Part shown: piece by piece, positions 27,009 to 35,168 of the stretch
How positions within the stretch are numbered: the first letter of the stretch is position 1
Layout: every line of letters begins with the position of its first letter
Source of the DNA: DASRDB01 sp035652815
Lineage (GTDB): Bacteria; Chloroflexota; Ktedonobacteria; Ktedonobacterales; Ktedonobacteraceae
Direction: 5' to 3'
Assembly (NCBI GenBank): GCA_035652815.1
Contig: DASRDB010000011.1
Location: forward strand, 124,001-188,000
DNA length: 64,000 nt
The notes under the pieces: model-generated
Seen by the model: the letters and a program-made list of their open reading frames with translations, nothing else
The model's database searches: none
What the model was told of the DNA's origin: nothing
Translations under genes and position numbers: made by a program

Positions 27009-27974
27009 ATGAGCGATGTCGGTCAGGATTGGCAAATACGCCTCTTCGAGAATGATTGTCTCGATGTTTTACGTTGGCTTCCTTCTGAATGTGTTGATTT
27101 GATCGTTACTTCGCCACCTTATGCTGACCAACGAAAGCATACCTATGGCGGTGTTCACCCTGATAAATACGTTGAATGGTTTCTGCCTATCGCTGCTGAA
27201 TTAAAGAGAGTGTTGAAGCAGAAAGGCTCTTTCATATTGAATATTAAAGAGCGTGTTGTGGATGGAGAGCGTCATACCTACGTGTTGGAGCTTATCCTGG
27301 CGCTGCGCAAGCAAGGCTGGCTCTGGACGGAAGAATATATCTGGCATAAACGAAATAGCTATCCTGGTAAATGGCCTAATCGCTTCCGTGATGCCTGGGA
27401 ACGCTGCCTGCACTTTACAAAGGATAAGCATTTTGCCATGTACCAGGACGCGGTGCGCGTTCCAATGGGAGATTGGAGCCAATCGCGCCTGCGCAACCTG
27501 AGTGAAACTGATCGGCGGCGTGATAATTCGAGGGTACAGAGCGGCTTTGGCAAAAAGATTGAAAACTGGGTAGGACGCGACATGGCCTATCCTGATAATG
27601 TTTTGCATCTGGCAACCGAATGCAGCAATCAAGGCCATAGCGCTACTTTTCCCGTTGAATTGCCCTCATGGTTTATTAAGCTATTAACCCAGCCTGGCGA
27701 TGTCGTCCTTGATCCATTCTTAGGCTCAGGCACAACGGCGGTAGCCGCCAAACAATTAGATCGACGTTGCATTGGCATAGAAATTAATCCTGAATATGTG
27801 CGGCTCGCTCACGAGCGTTTAGCTGAGGTACAACGCCCTATATCGCTATTTCATCTGCTTAATTCAGAAGAGACTATTGCTAAACAAACTCAGCAGGCAA
27901 GCTCTGTCTCTCTATTTAAAGAGGATACGAATACAGAAGAAGGTAACAAGGCTTATGAATCCTTCGGAACTTGA
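27009..27974 (+). CDS. type II DNA methyltransferase (TSPPY class)
   Basis: A 321-residue site-specific methyltransferase. The catalytic motif IV, TSPPY (residues 34-38), comes before the AdoMet-binding motif I region DVVLDPFLGSGTTAVA, giving the beta-class order. TSPPY favours N4-cytosine methylation, although N6-adenine is possible. RBS AGAGGAATCGT precedes the ATG. Its 3' end overlaps the start of the endonuclease gene by 20 bases, so this is a compact restriction-modification pair. The two genes are more AT-rich than the flanking genes, hinting at horizontal acquisition. The target sequence cannot be read from the protein. Confidence 0.93.
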   Translation: MSDVGQDWQIRLFENDCLDVLRWLPSECVDLIVTSPPYADQRKHTYGGVHPDKYVEWFLPIAAELKRVLKQKGSFILNIKERVVDGERHTYVLELILALRKQGWLWTEEYIWHKRNSYPGKWPNRFRDAWERCLHFTKDKHFAMYQDAVRVPMGDWSQSRLRNLSETDRRRDNSRVQSGFGKKIENWVGRDMAYPDNVLHLATECSNQGHSATFPVELPSWFIKLLTQPGDVVLDPFLGSGTTAVAAKQLDRRCIGIEINPEYVRLAHERLAEVQRPISLFHLLNSEETIAKQTQQASSVSLFKEDTNTEEGNKAYESFGT

Positions 27975-28764
27975 AGAGGTGATACGGCAAAGTTTAGATG
28001 AGTTTTATAGAAGACGTATAAAAAAATTGTCTGAGCTGAAATTAAGAAGTGTGCTACGTAAAAAGAACCCCTACCTCTTCCGAGCAGTAGGGGTTAAAGA
28101 TGCGTATGAAATCGTAGATGAGCTGCTGCGGGCCTACATGTCGTCATCAGATGAAACAATCTTTGGTGATGCATTTTTTGAACCAATTGCTAAGCTGTGT
28201 AGCGGTGGAACGGTTGCGCCCAGCGAAGGTGTAGATGTTGCTGTTGAGACCGATACAGTATACAAAGCGATTGCTGTAAAGTCTGGGCCGAATATATTTA
28301 ACGCCAGTCAGGCTAAACGGCAAGATCAGGAATTTAAAACGCTTCGAAGTCGGCTTTTAAAACTGCACAAGCAATTCGATGCTCTACTTGGTCATGGATA
28401 TGGCCGTAAGTATTCTGACCCTACAGATAACCGCATATATCGTATTCGCTCCGGTCAGGCATTCTGGGAAGAGTTGACCGGGGACCCCGATTTTTACATC
28501 AAACTGATTGATCTGATGCGCGATTATCCCAAGAGGCACCGGGACGAATTTGAGGAAGAGTGGGCAAAGGCGCGTACAAGATTTATACAGGATTTTCTTA
28601 ACAACTTTGGCAATCCTGATGGCAGTATCAACTGGGAAAGATTGCTGCGTTATAACAGCGGTAAAGAACCTGTTCCCTGGATAAGCAAAGTGGTACCAGC
28701 AGCTTACGAGGAAGAGCAGGATAATGAAGAGAATATGGAAGATGATGAGGTGGTAGAAGAATAG
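27955..28764 (+). CDS. PmeII-family type II restriction endonuclease
   Basis: A 269-residue endonuclease that cuts unmethylated DNA protected by the preceding methyltransferase. It fits the PmeII family as I remember it: an N-terminal LRKKNPYLFRAVGVKDAYEI, then SSSDETIFGDAFFEPIA, the catalytic-looking AVKSGPNIFNASQ, and the late DGSINWERLLRYNSG. The VKSGPN segment plausibly supplies the lysine of a PD-(D/E)xK site, with the acidic residue in GVDVAVETD. I chose ATG 27955, which lies inside the methyltransferase 3' end and follows AAGGTAACAAGG. Coupled expression keeps methyltransferase first, which protects the host. Confidence 0.88.
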   Translation: MNPSELEEVIRQSLDEFYRRRIKKLSELKLRSVLRKKNPYLFRAVGVKDAYEIVDELLRAYMSSSDETIFGDAFFEPIAKLCSGGTVAPSEGVDVAVETDTVYKAIAVKSGPNIFNASQAKRQDQEFKTLRSRLLKLHKQFDALLGHGYGRKYSDPTDNRIYRIRSGQAFWEELTGDPDFYIKLIDLMRDYPKRHRDEFEEEWAKARTRFIQDFLNNFGNPDGSINWERLLRYNSGKEPVPWISKVVPAAYEEEQDNEENMEDDEVVEE

Positions 28765-28844
28765 CTAGCATATATCCTCTCGAATTTGACCTCTAATTCC
28801 CTCAACTTGCTGAAGCTTTTTGCTTTTTTCTTTCGTGCATAGAA

Positions 28845-28893
28845 AGTGTAGATGCCCAATACACAAATAAGTGCTTAAAAGGGCATCTATACT
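28845..28893. other. inverted repeat before small membrane gene
   Basis: AGTGTAGATGCCC (28845-28857) pairs with GGGCATCTATACT (28881-28893), with one mismatch and a 23-base loop. It lies between the endonuclease gene and the membrane protein gene. It could be a weak terminator or an operator; there is no clean T-tract. Confidence 0.45.
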
Positions 28894-28933
28894 ATGGGAC
28901 AACTTTTCACTCAAATACGATGTGGAGGTTACT

Positions 28934-29299
28934 ATGCAGAATGTTACTCGTGCGCGGCCTTTAGGGATCACTATTATCGCTGTGATCCTGGCCATTCAGG
29001 GTATTCTCGGCATTATCGCTGGCATTATGCTTCTTTCTGCCGGCGCTGGTGTGGGCACGCTAGGAGTCATTACCCTTATTCTTGGCGTGCTGTACCTGGT
29101 TCTCGCGTATGGTCTGTGGACGCTCAAGACCTGGGCCTACTGGGGAACCATCATCCTGGAGATACTGGCATTGTTGAACGGTATCCTGGGACTTGGTATG
29201 CACAGCTTCGCGACTGGCATCTTTAGCCTCATATTCGCGATCGTCGTGCTGATTTACATGTTCGCCGACCGCAATGTGCGAGCCGCGTTCCGTACTTGA
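28934..29299 (+). CDS. small four-span membrane protein
   Basis: A protein of 121 residues with four hydrophobic helices, at about residues 10-32, 41-62, 66-86 and 91-111, and a short basic C terminus (ADRNVRAAFRT). It resembles bacterial families of short hydrophobic proteins of unknown function with the PLGITIIAVILAIQGI opening. GGAGGT is placed 6 bases before ATG 28934, so I start there rather than at the longer frame's first ATG. It ends at a strong shared terminator. Function unknown. Confidence 0.8.
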   Translation: MQNVTRARPLGITIIAVILAIQGILGIIAGIMLLSAGAGVGTLGVITLILGVLYLVLAYGLWTLKTWAYWGTIILEILALLNGILGLGMHSFATGIFSLIFAIVVLIYMFADRNVRAAFRT

Positions 29300-29329
29300 T
29301 GTCGGTAGCGGGTCTGTCTGCCATTCAGA

Positions 29330-29367
29330 GAGCAGAGGGAATGGGCGGCACCCCATTCCCTCTGCTC
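29330..29367. terminator. bidirectional terminator hairpin
   Basis: Perfect 16-base arms GAGCAGAGGGAATGGG and CCCATTCCCTCTGCTC around a six-base loop, between convergent genes. The T-tract is weak on both sides. Confidence 0.75.
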
Positions 29368-29375
29368 GTTTGTGT

Positions 29376-31322
29376 TTACGAAACTCTGGTCTCTGTTTTT
29401 TGCTCCTCGATCTTTTCCTCGAGGGGACGTGTTACCTGTTGCTCGTGGGCCTTGCGAATTTCGTTTTCGAAGATGTGCCTGAGAATGGCTACCGTACAGG
29501 CGTAGGTGCAGTCCATGCCAAAGTAGGAGAGGCTGCCGGCACCGAGGTTCTTGCCGCGTGTGTAGGGTGTATCCGATGCGTAGTGCAGGATGCCGAGTTC
29601 GTAGGGCAGGCGGGCGAAATTGATGTTTTCGCCGACGGGATAGCGCGTCAGGTACTGATCCTCGTAAACCGCATTGAGGTAGGGACCGCTTTCCATCTCC
29701 ACGACGGTATAGTTGGCGCGATAGTAGAAATCCAGGTACTGGCGGTTTTGTAGGAAAGTTCCCTTGCCGGAAACTGCTTTCTGGTTGTCCAGCACCGAGC
29801 CATAGATCAGGTAGGGCTGCACGTCCTGGGCGGTGAAGCAGTTATCGAGCCAGTAGGTATTCATACTATGCTCGTCAAGCACCACGTTGGAGATCATCAC
29901 GTCGCCAATGCTGCCGTTGAGCGTGGCGGCTTTGCCGAGGATGTAGATGCCGCGCATGTTGGTGAGGTTTTCCATGATCTCGCGCATCATGCGATAGGCC
30001 GCCATACCGAGTGGGTAATCGATGTTGAGAATGATGGCCTTGCTCTTGGCGAGCAGGTCCATGCCGGACATACGGGCGCGTGGATCAATATCGGTCGGGT
30101 GCAGTTTCGCCAGTTCGAAGATCTGAGCATCGATTTCGAGGCCATGACGGGCATTGATGTACCAGATGCCCCGCTCCTGTTCCTCTTGTGGACGAATGCG
30201 TTTAAAGGCTTGCCCGTCTGGCGTTTTCATCCACTCGCGGGCGACGAAGTAGAGGAAGTTTTGCCAGTTTCCCGGCACAAGGCCCTGTTGCAGCTTGCGG
30301 CACTCTTCGGAGAGGTATGGATCAACGCCGCTCAAGGCGAACTCTGTCAATTCGTTGTCACGGCGCAAGAGCGAGCCAGACATGAGATTGACAAGGCTGT
30401 GCGTGTTGCTGGAGACGAAGTAGACGGGGCGATCTTGCAGGCCGAGCGTGTTGAGCAGCTTCTCAACGGGTGCCCACCACTGGCGGGTGGCGCGGACGTA
30501 TCCCACGTGCGAGCCGCCCAGGAAGCGCAGCAAAAAGCTTTTACGCTGCTTGCCGATAATCCGCAAATTATCCCATAGTCTGTCTCCCCAGATCACTTCC
30601 AAACGCGCCCAGTCGTTGGGAGCGATATGCAGCCGTTCGCGCAGGACTTTGCGAATTTCGGCGAAGACGGGCGATGATCTATCCATGCGCGTCTCAAGCA
30701 ACTGTATGGTGGTGGGGTCGGCATTGAGCAGGTAGTACATCTTGTTCCATTCGATCTGGAACGCGACCAGAATGGGGATGATGTCATCGGTATCGCTGAC
30801 GCTGGCGACATAGGCGGCCAGCGTGTGCTTGCCATCATAAAACCATTTACGCCTGCGCGCCGAGGCTGTAACAGCCTCCCATTCCTCTACGGGATAGCCC
30901 TGCTGTACAAAGACGTTCTCGGCCTGTCCAAGCAGCACCAGATTGCAGTAGAGAATTGATGAGGGCAGGCGCAAAACGCTGTAGATGAAAGCTGACATGT
31001 CGGGATAGGGCGAGCGGGCATCGGGGTGCAGGCTCGAATCGATATTATAGTGGGCCTGTACCAGCGCCTTCAGGCTGATCTCGCCGGAACTCCGCAGCAA
31101 GGTGTTATAGGTGCGGATGTACATTTCGACTTCGCGCTTTCCAGCTTCAGGGCGCGGGTAATCATCGTTCCAGGCCTGATTTACTTCATAAGGATTGGTT
31201 TCATTTCTTTCACTTCTGTCCATAGCGCGTTCCTCATCTGGTATGTCCTGTTCCTGGCGCTGACCATCGAAAGGGTTGGAATGATGGTTGTTTGGTTCTG
31301 GAGTTCTATTTTTCCGTGGCAT
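29376..31322 (-). CDS. large conserved protein with nucleoside-phosphorylase-like C-terminal part
   Basis: A 648-residue cytoplasmic protein. The first 60 residues are polar and low in complexity. The middle is mostly helical with no motif that I recognise. The last 200 residues resemble the nucleoside phosphorylase/nucleosidase fold: GDVMISNVVLDEHSMN is followed by VVEMESGPYLNAVYE, like the EMES-type substrate motif of purine nucleoside phosphorylases, and by LGILHYASDTPYTRGKNLG. I recall a similar C-terminal region in proteins labelled DUF6909, but could not confirm it. It may cleave a nucleoside or be a degenerate relative. No operon partner; it converges on the small membrane gene. Confidence 0.6.
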   Translation of the reverse strand: MPRKNRTPEPNNHHSNPFDGQRQEQDIPDEERAMDRSERNETNPYEVNQAWNDDYPRPEAGKREVEMYIRTYNTLLRSSGEISLKALVQAHYNIDSSLHPDARSPYPDMSAFIYSVLRLPSSILYCNLVLLGQAENVFVQQGYPVEEWEAVTASARRRKWFYDGKHTLAAYVASVSDTDDIIPILVAFQIEWNKMYYLLNADPTTIQLLETRMDRSSPVFAEIRKVLRERLHIAPNDWARLEVIWGDRLWDNLRIIGKQRKSFLLRFLGGSHVGYVRATRQWWAPVEKLLNTLGLQDRPVYFVSSNTHSLVNLMSGSLLRRDNELTEFALSGVDPYLSEECRKLQQGLVPGNWQNFLYFVAREWMKTPDGQAFKRIRPQEEQERGIWYINARHGLEIDAQIFELAKLHPTDIDPRARMSGMDLLAKSKAIILNIDYPLGMAAYRMMREIMENLTNMRGIYILGKAATLNGSIGDVMISNVVLDEHSMNTYWLDNCFTAQDVQPYLIYGSVLDNQKAVSGKGTFLQNRQYLDFYYRANYTVVEMESGPYLNAVYEDQYLTRYPVGENINFARLPYELGILHYASDTPYTRGKNLGAGSLSYFGMDCTYACTVAILRHIFENEIRKAHEQQVTRPLEEKIEEQKTETRVS

Positions 31323-31498
31323 AAATGTATTGTGTTTCCTCCTGGAATGTCTTTCCCTTTTAATATTTCTGCTTATTATACTCGCTAGATGGTCAATTCT
31401 GGTAGAGGAAGATACTGAGCGGAAAAGTCGTTTCGCAGGCGTATGTATTGCTACAAGAAAGATGCTACGAAAAGATTAAACAGAACGTTTCTAATGTA

Positions 31499-31564
31499 AG
31501 AGGTGTTACTAAAACGCTGGGCTTCCCCATACCTGGCGTTTCCCCCTAGTAACGCCTCTTTTTT
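31499..31564. terminator. hairpin with T-run between 31.50 and 31.56 kb
   Basis: AGAGGTGTTACTA pairs with TAGTAACGCCTCT, and a second inner stem AACGC/GCGTT lies in the loop. TTTTTT follows on the plus strand. It overlaps the last codons of the minus-strand gene starting at 32886. Confidence 0.65.
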
Positions 31565-32886
31565 AGCTGCCACCAGAGCGTATCCTCGTTGCCAGGTATT
31601 CTTTGCGCATCATTCCCGCTCTGCATGCTTGTCCGTTGTCGCCATTCACAGCGTAACGTTTCCTCTTGTAACAGTTGATAGATTATCTCATCATAATCTT
31701 CGAGCGTCCATTGTCCGAAATTGCTGAGAAGCAGTTGCTGGCGCAGGTCGGGCCAGCGGCGGGAGTTCTGTGCCCTTCCAAGTTGTAATACCCGCTCCTT
31801 CATTTCCTGCCACCCGGCGGCGCGCCGCTCGCGCAATTGCTGGTAGAACCACTCTTCGTTCAAGAGTCCTTTATGGCTTTGTTCCTCAAGGCGACGGCGG
31901 CGCAGACAGACGGCATCGTTCATATAATTCAGGCTGTCCTGACGCCGCGTGGCAAAGATGAGGCTATAGGGAACATCGATGATGGTGGCAGGGCCAATCA
32001 ACATCGGAAAGGCGATACGCTGCACTGAGAGGAAGTGCGGTTTCATAGAGTCGATAAGAAGTGAGAAGAATTGTTCAACGGCCTCGTCCCTGTTCTCGGC
32101 CTCTTTCTTGAGCAGGTTTTTCCATCTATCGCTTTTGAGTAGAGCGGTAAAGGCGCTGGCTCCGGCAGGTGTGCCCAACGCTGGGAGCAGGCGGTTAGCA
32201 ACCTCTGTATGGGAGATGAACAGGCAGAGTTCGGTTGGCCCGGTGCGCTGGTAGAGCGGCAAGAAGCTATCGGCAGGCAAGAACGGCACATCTGCTTGCC
32301 GCGAACCAGTGGCGAAAGGATTGAGAACGAAGATGGACGCAGATTGCTCAAGCGATGCGAGTAGCTGGGGGGCTACTTCAGGCCAGCTTCCAGGCACAAT
32401 GGCGCTTTCCTTTGGCAGGACAAAGCCTGCTTTTCGTTTATCATTCGCCAGCAGGATTCCTTGCAGGGTGATGGGCTTGCTCTCGCTTGAGAGTTCTCCG
32501 GCAAGTTTTACGATGGGTTGGAGAACAGTTGGAAGCGCGCGCTCTTGCTTGCGGTTTGTGGCCTTCGGTGATAAAACGGTTTCCTCCTGTTGAGAGTCTA
32601 TGAGACTATCAAAGATGGATGGATGGCTGTTTCCGTTCTGGTTTTCTAGCGAGGGTCTGGGCGCTTTGACGGAGCGAAGGTGGCCGAGGGCGTCGATCCA
32701 GAAGCAACGCCTGAAAATGCGCGTGGCGGCGAGCGAGCGGCAGTAGGGGACAGCGTATTCCATAAGCAACCAGGCACGCAGCGAGGACAATACTTCATCC
32801 TCAGTGGGACCGCGACGAGAAGTCTTGCTCGTCTTCCCCATAGCTTCACTGGCTGTTTCAAGGTTGTGCGCCCATAAATCGTGCAT
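31546..32886 (-). CDS. divergent TcmP-like (three-Cys-motif partner) protein
   Basis: A 446-residue soluble protein. Its order of features recalls TcmP, the partner of three-Cys-motif proteins: an N-terminal helix leading to RRCFWIDALG (TcmP: YIDAFAGPG-like), a central SIFVLNPFATG (LDPFG-like), an FISHTEVANRL stretch and a C-terminal YSLIFATRRQDSLNYMNDAV. TcmP-type folds resemble methyltransferases, but the glycine-rich AdoMet loop is not evident here, so activity is doubtful. An unusual insert of about 100 residues after the first motif is rich in charged and polar residues. No three-Cys-motif (DUF5131) gene is adjacent. Function unknown. Confidence 0.5.
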   Translation of the reverse strand: MHDLWAHNLETASEAMGKTSKTSRRGPTEDEVLSSLRAWLLMEYAVPYCRSLAATRIFRRCFWIDALGHLRSVKAPRPSLENQNGNSHPSIFDSLIDSQQEETVLSPKATNRKQERALPTVLQPIVKLAGELSSESKPITLQGILLANDKRKAGFVLPKESAIVPGSWPEVAPQLLASLEQSASIFVLNPFATGSRQADVPFLPADSFLPLYQRTGPTELCLFISHTEVANRLLPALGTPAGASAFTALLKSDRWKNLLKKEAENRDEAVEQFFSLLIDSMKPHFLSVQRIAFPMLIGPATIIDVPYSLIFATRRQDSLNYMNDAVCLRRRRLEEQSHKGLLNEEWFYQQLRERRAAGWQEMKERVLQLGRAQNSRRWPDLRQQLLLSNFGQWTLEDYDEIIYQLLQEETLRCEWRQRTSMQSGNDAQRIPGNEDTLWWQLKKRRY

Positions 32887-33290
32887 AGTGGCTTTATTGT
32901 ACCATAGTTGCCCAAAATGTAGGGACGTGATGCTGAACGTTGATTAACTCGTGAGGGAATCCTCTCCCCATGTCATCCTGAGCGCAGCGAAGGAGCTCCG
33001 TTCCCCGACGATTCGCACACCGACGCCAGAGATCCTTCGCTGCGCTCAGGATGACAGGCCTGGGCCTTACCTCTTGCTTTGTCAACATTCATCATCGCGT
33101 CCAGCTTCTCATGGCGGTTCACGTAGCTGGACGCGATGAAGCGCGTCCCTACAACCTCTTTTATCTTATCACCTCCTGCTTGTGCTGTGGAACGGCAAAT
33201 TGTCCCAGGCATTGACAATGGTTTGCTATGGCATACAATGAGGAGCGTTGACGATGTAACATGTTTGCCAGTAAACGGGGGAGCAGAACT
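32887..33290. other. gene-less divergent intergenic region
   Basis: This 404-base gap separates the divergent TcmP-like and dioxygenase genes. It is mostly filled by a composite repeat (32932-33152). The right-hand 130 bases probably hold the dioxygenase promoter, but no convincing -35/-10 pair was identified. Confidence 0.5.
32932..33152. repeat. nested composite repeat with R1 core and R2 tail
   Basis: Outer arms TGAACGTTGATTAA and TTGTCAACATTCA enclose an R1 core at 32972-33056. An R2-type half follows to 33152, with GTCCAGCTTCTC and GTAGCTGGAC as inverted parts and GATGAAGCGCGTCCCTACA at the end. Confidence 0.8.
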
Positions 33291-34241
33291 ATGAGCAGCG
33301 CGATTCCGGGAATACATCATGTGACGGTGATTTGCGATGATCCGCAGGAGAATATTGATTTCTTTAGCGGCGTGATGGGGCTGCGGGTGGTGAAGCAGAC
33401 GGTCAATTTTGATATGCCGGACACTTATCACCTTTATTATGGAGATGAGCAGGGAACTCCAGGTACAATTCTGACCTATTTTTCCTGGCCGGGTGTGCGG
33501 AGAGGGCGCAAGGGAACGGGACAGATTGGCTCGGTGGCTTTTGCCATTCCCAGAGATTCTATAGATTTCTGGCGCGATTATTTGAAGCGGCATAAGCTGG
33601 ATGTCTTTGAGCCGAAGCCGCGCTTCGAGGAGAGGGTGCTGACCTTCAATTCGCCTGATGGGCTGACGGTAGAACTGGTGACGCAGGCGGGAGTGGAGCG
33701 ATTCGAGGGTTGGAAAGATGGGCCGATTCCGGTTGAATATGCGCTGCGCGGCTTTCATAGCGTCACATTGCTGGAACGCAGCGTAGAAAGAACGGCGGAT
33801 TTGCTGTCTGGCGTGATGGGCTTCGAGCAGCTTGAGAGCCAGGGAAACCGGACGCGCTTTAGTACGGGAGCCGACGGGCGCGCAATGCTGGTGGATGTGC
33901 TGGAATGGCCGGATATGCCGGGCGGCAGGATTGCGGTTGGCTCGGTGCATCACGTGGCATGGCGCACGCCCTCGGATGAAGAGGAACTGGCGTGGCGCGA
34001 GAAGCTGGAACAGGCGGGATACGATGTAACGCCAGTCCGCGACCGCGAATACTTCCACTCGATCTACTGGAACGAACCGGGTGGCATCCTGTTTGAGATT
34101 GCCACTGACCCGCCGGGCTTTACCATCGACGAACCGCTGACACAATTGGGAACGCATTTGAAGTTACCTCCCTGGCTGGAAGAGAGTCGGTCTGTATTAG
34201 AGAAGGCCTTGCCGACCTTGCATATCCCCACCTTCAAATAA
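33291..34241 (+). CDS. VOC-family ring-cleaving dioxygenase
   Basis: A protein of 316 residues made of two vicinal-oxygen-chelate modules, like the MhqO/PcpA-type hydroquinone dioxygenases. The first module begins GIHHVTVICDDPQENIDFFS and the second GFHSVTLLERSVERTADLL. Candidate Fe(II) ligands are the histidines in HHVT and VHHVAW and the glutamate near GGILFEIATD. Such enzymes open hydroquinone or catechol-like rings and are often induced by quinone stress. GGGGGAG precedes ATG 33291, chosen over an ATG ten codons upstream. It stands alone between repeats. Confidence 0.9.
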   Translation: MSSAIPGIHHVTVICDDPQENIDFFSGVMGLRVVKQTVNFDMPDTYHLYYGDEQGTPGTILTYFSWPGVRRGRKGTGQIGSVAFAIPRDSIDFWRDYLKRHKLDVFEPKPRFEERVLTFNSPDGLTVELVTQAGVERFEGWKDGPIPVEYALRGFHSVTLLERSVERTADLLSGVMGFEQLESQGNRTRFSTGADGRAMLVDVLEWPDMPGGRIAVGSVHHVAWRTPSDEEELAWREKLEQAGYDVTPVRDREYFHSIYWNEPGGILFEIATDPPGFTIDEPLTQLGTHLKLPPWLEESRSVLEKALPTLHIPTFK

Positions 34242-34258
34242 GAGGGAATAAGCAGGCC

Positions 34259-34418
34259 TGTCATCCTGAGCGCAGCGAAGGATCTGTTGACCGGGCGATT
34301 TGTGTGTCGAGACCGGAGATCCTGAGCGCAGCGAAGGATGACAGATAAGCGTTATGCTCAGGATGACGGATAAGCGCGGCGCTCAGGAGACAGACATTCG
34401 CTGCACTCAGGATGACAG
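34259..34418. repeat. degenerate cluster of R1 half-units
   Basis: Starts as a normal R1 left arm (TCATCCTGAGCGCAGCGAAG). Four further fragments of the right or left arm follow in mixed order, including CAGGATGACGGATAAGCG and CTGCACTCAGGATGACAG. This looks like an element decayed by tandem slippage. Confidence 0.7.
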
Positions 34419-34437
34419 ACAAGGGTGAAGATGTGTT

Positions 34438-34466
34438 AGAAATTTGTTAGAGATTCGCAAATTTCT
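34438..34466. promoter_or_regulatory. inverted repeat upstream of hsp20 promoter
   Basis: AGAAATTTG and CAAATTTCT are separated by 11 bases. A third half-site CAAATTTC overlaps the -35 at 34482-34489. The geometry resembles CIRCE but the sequence does not, so a different heat-shock regulator may bind. Confidence 0.5.
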
Positions 34467-34477
34467 TGTTAAAGGAC

Positions 34478-34506
34478 TTGACAAATTTCGTAAGGTGATA
34501 TATCTT
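34478..34506 (+). promoter_or_regulatory. promoter of hsp20
   Basis: Perfect TTGACA (34478-34483), 17-base spacer, TATCTT (34501-34506). The start point would be near 34513, giving a leader of about 85 bases. Confidence 0.5.
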
Positions 34507-34520
34507 CTTGAGTAGAAAAA

Positions 34521-34550
34521 CAAGTGAGACTCAATGGCGAGGCTCACTTG
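34521..34550 (+). other. 5' leader hairpin of hsp20
   Basis: CAAGTGAG pairs with CTCACTTG, and CTC with GAG inside, giving a stem with one mismatch around a short loop. It lies at the start of the predicted leader and about 30 bases before the ribosome-binding site, so it does not cover the latter. Confidence 0.5.
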
Positions 34551-34598
34551 AATGGTATGTCAAAAAAGTGAGCAATGTATCAAAAGGAGGTGCATAGA

Positions 34599-35099
34599 AT
34601 GACATCGATGATGCGCTATGATCCTTTCCGCGAGGTACTGAGCTTGCGCGATGCGATGAATGAACTGTTTACCCAGAGCTTTGTGCGGCCAGGCTGGCTA
34701 TTTGGTAGCAACACCACTCCGGTTGCTCCGGTGAACATCTACGAGACCGAGCGCGGCTATCAGATGTATGTGCTGCTGCCGGGCGTCAAACCGGAGGATG
34801 TGGAGTTGAGCGTGGAGCAGAACACGCTGACGATTCGTGGTCAAGTGCATCCGTTCGTGGAGCAGGACAAACAGGTGAAGTGGATTGCTCAGGAGATTGG
34901 TCAGGGCACTTTCGAGCGCATGATTACCTTCCCCAAAGCGATTGATCCTGACAAGATCGAGACCAGCTACGAGTACGGCGTCCTGAGCCTCTGGGTACCG
35001 ATTAGCGAGGCCAGCCTGCCGAAGAAGATTGCGATCAAAAGCGGTACGCTCAACGGCCACGCGCCAGAGAAACTGACCGTTGAGGCTGGCACTCGCTAG
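34599..35099 (+). CDS. Hsp20 / alpha-crystallin small heat-shock protein
   Basis: A 166-residue chaperone that binds unfolding proteins. The N terminus MTSMMRYDPFREVLSLRDAM is typical. The alpha-crystallin domain spans about residues 45-140, with VNIYETERGYQMYVLLPGVK, and an A-x-x-x-GVL-like ending YEYGVLSLWVPISEA. The C terminus lacks an obvious IxI motif but has LPKKIAIK. AAGGAGGTG precedes the ATG at ideal distance. The promoter, an upstream inverted repeat and a leader hairpin suggest stress regulation. It ends at a strong terminator. Confidence 0.95.
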   Translation: MTSMMRYDPFREVLSLRDAMNELFTQSFVRPGWLFGSNTTPVAPVNIYETERGYQMYVLLPGVKPEDVELSVEQNTLTIRGQVHPFVEQDKQVKWIAQEIGQGTFERMITFPKAIDPDKIETSYEYGVLSLWVPISEASLPKKIAIKSGTLNGHAPEKLTVEAGTR

Positions 35100-35135
35100 T
35101 TCGAGCCATAGTTGTCGTCCGACTTTGTTTAAGTG

Positions 35136-35168
35136 GGAGCAGGTCACGTTGGTGGCCTGCTCCTTTTT
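35136..35168. terminator. intrinsic terminator of hsp20
   Basis: GGAGCAGGTCAC pairs with GTGGCCTGCTCC (one G-U pair) around GTTG, followed by TTTTT. The purN stop lies within its T-tract. Confidence 0.9.

Noticed and set aside
34438..34466. CIRCE element upstream of hsp20
   Set aside because: The geometry is near CIRCE but the arms are AGAAATTTG rather than TTAGCACTC, so HrcA control is not supported.
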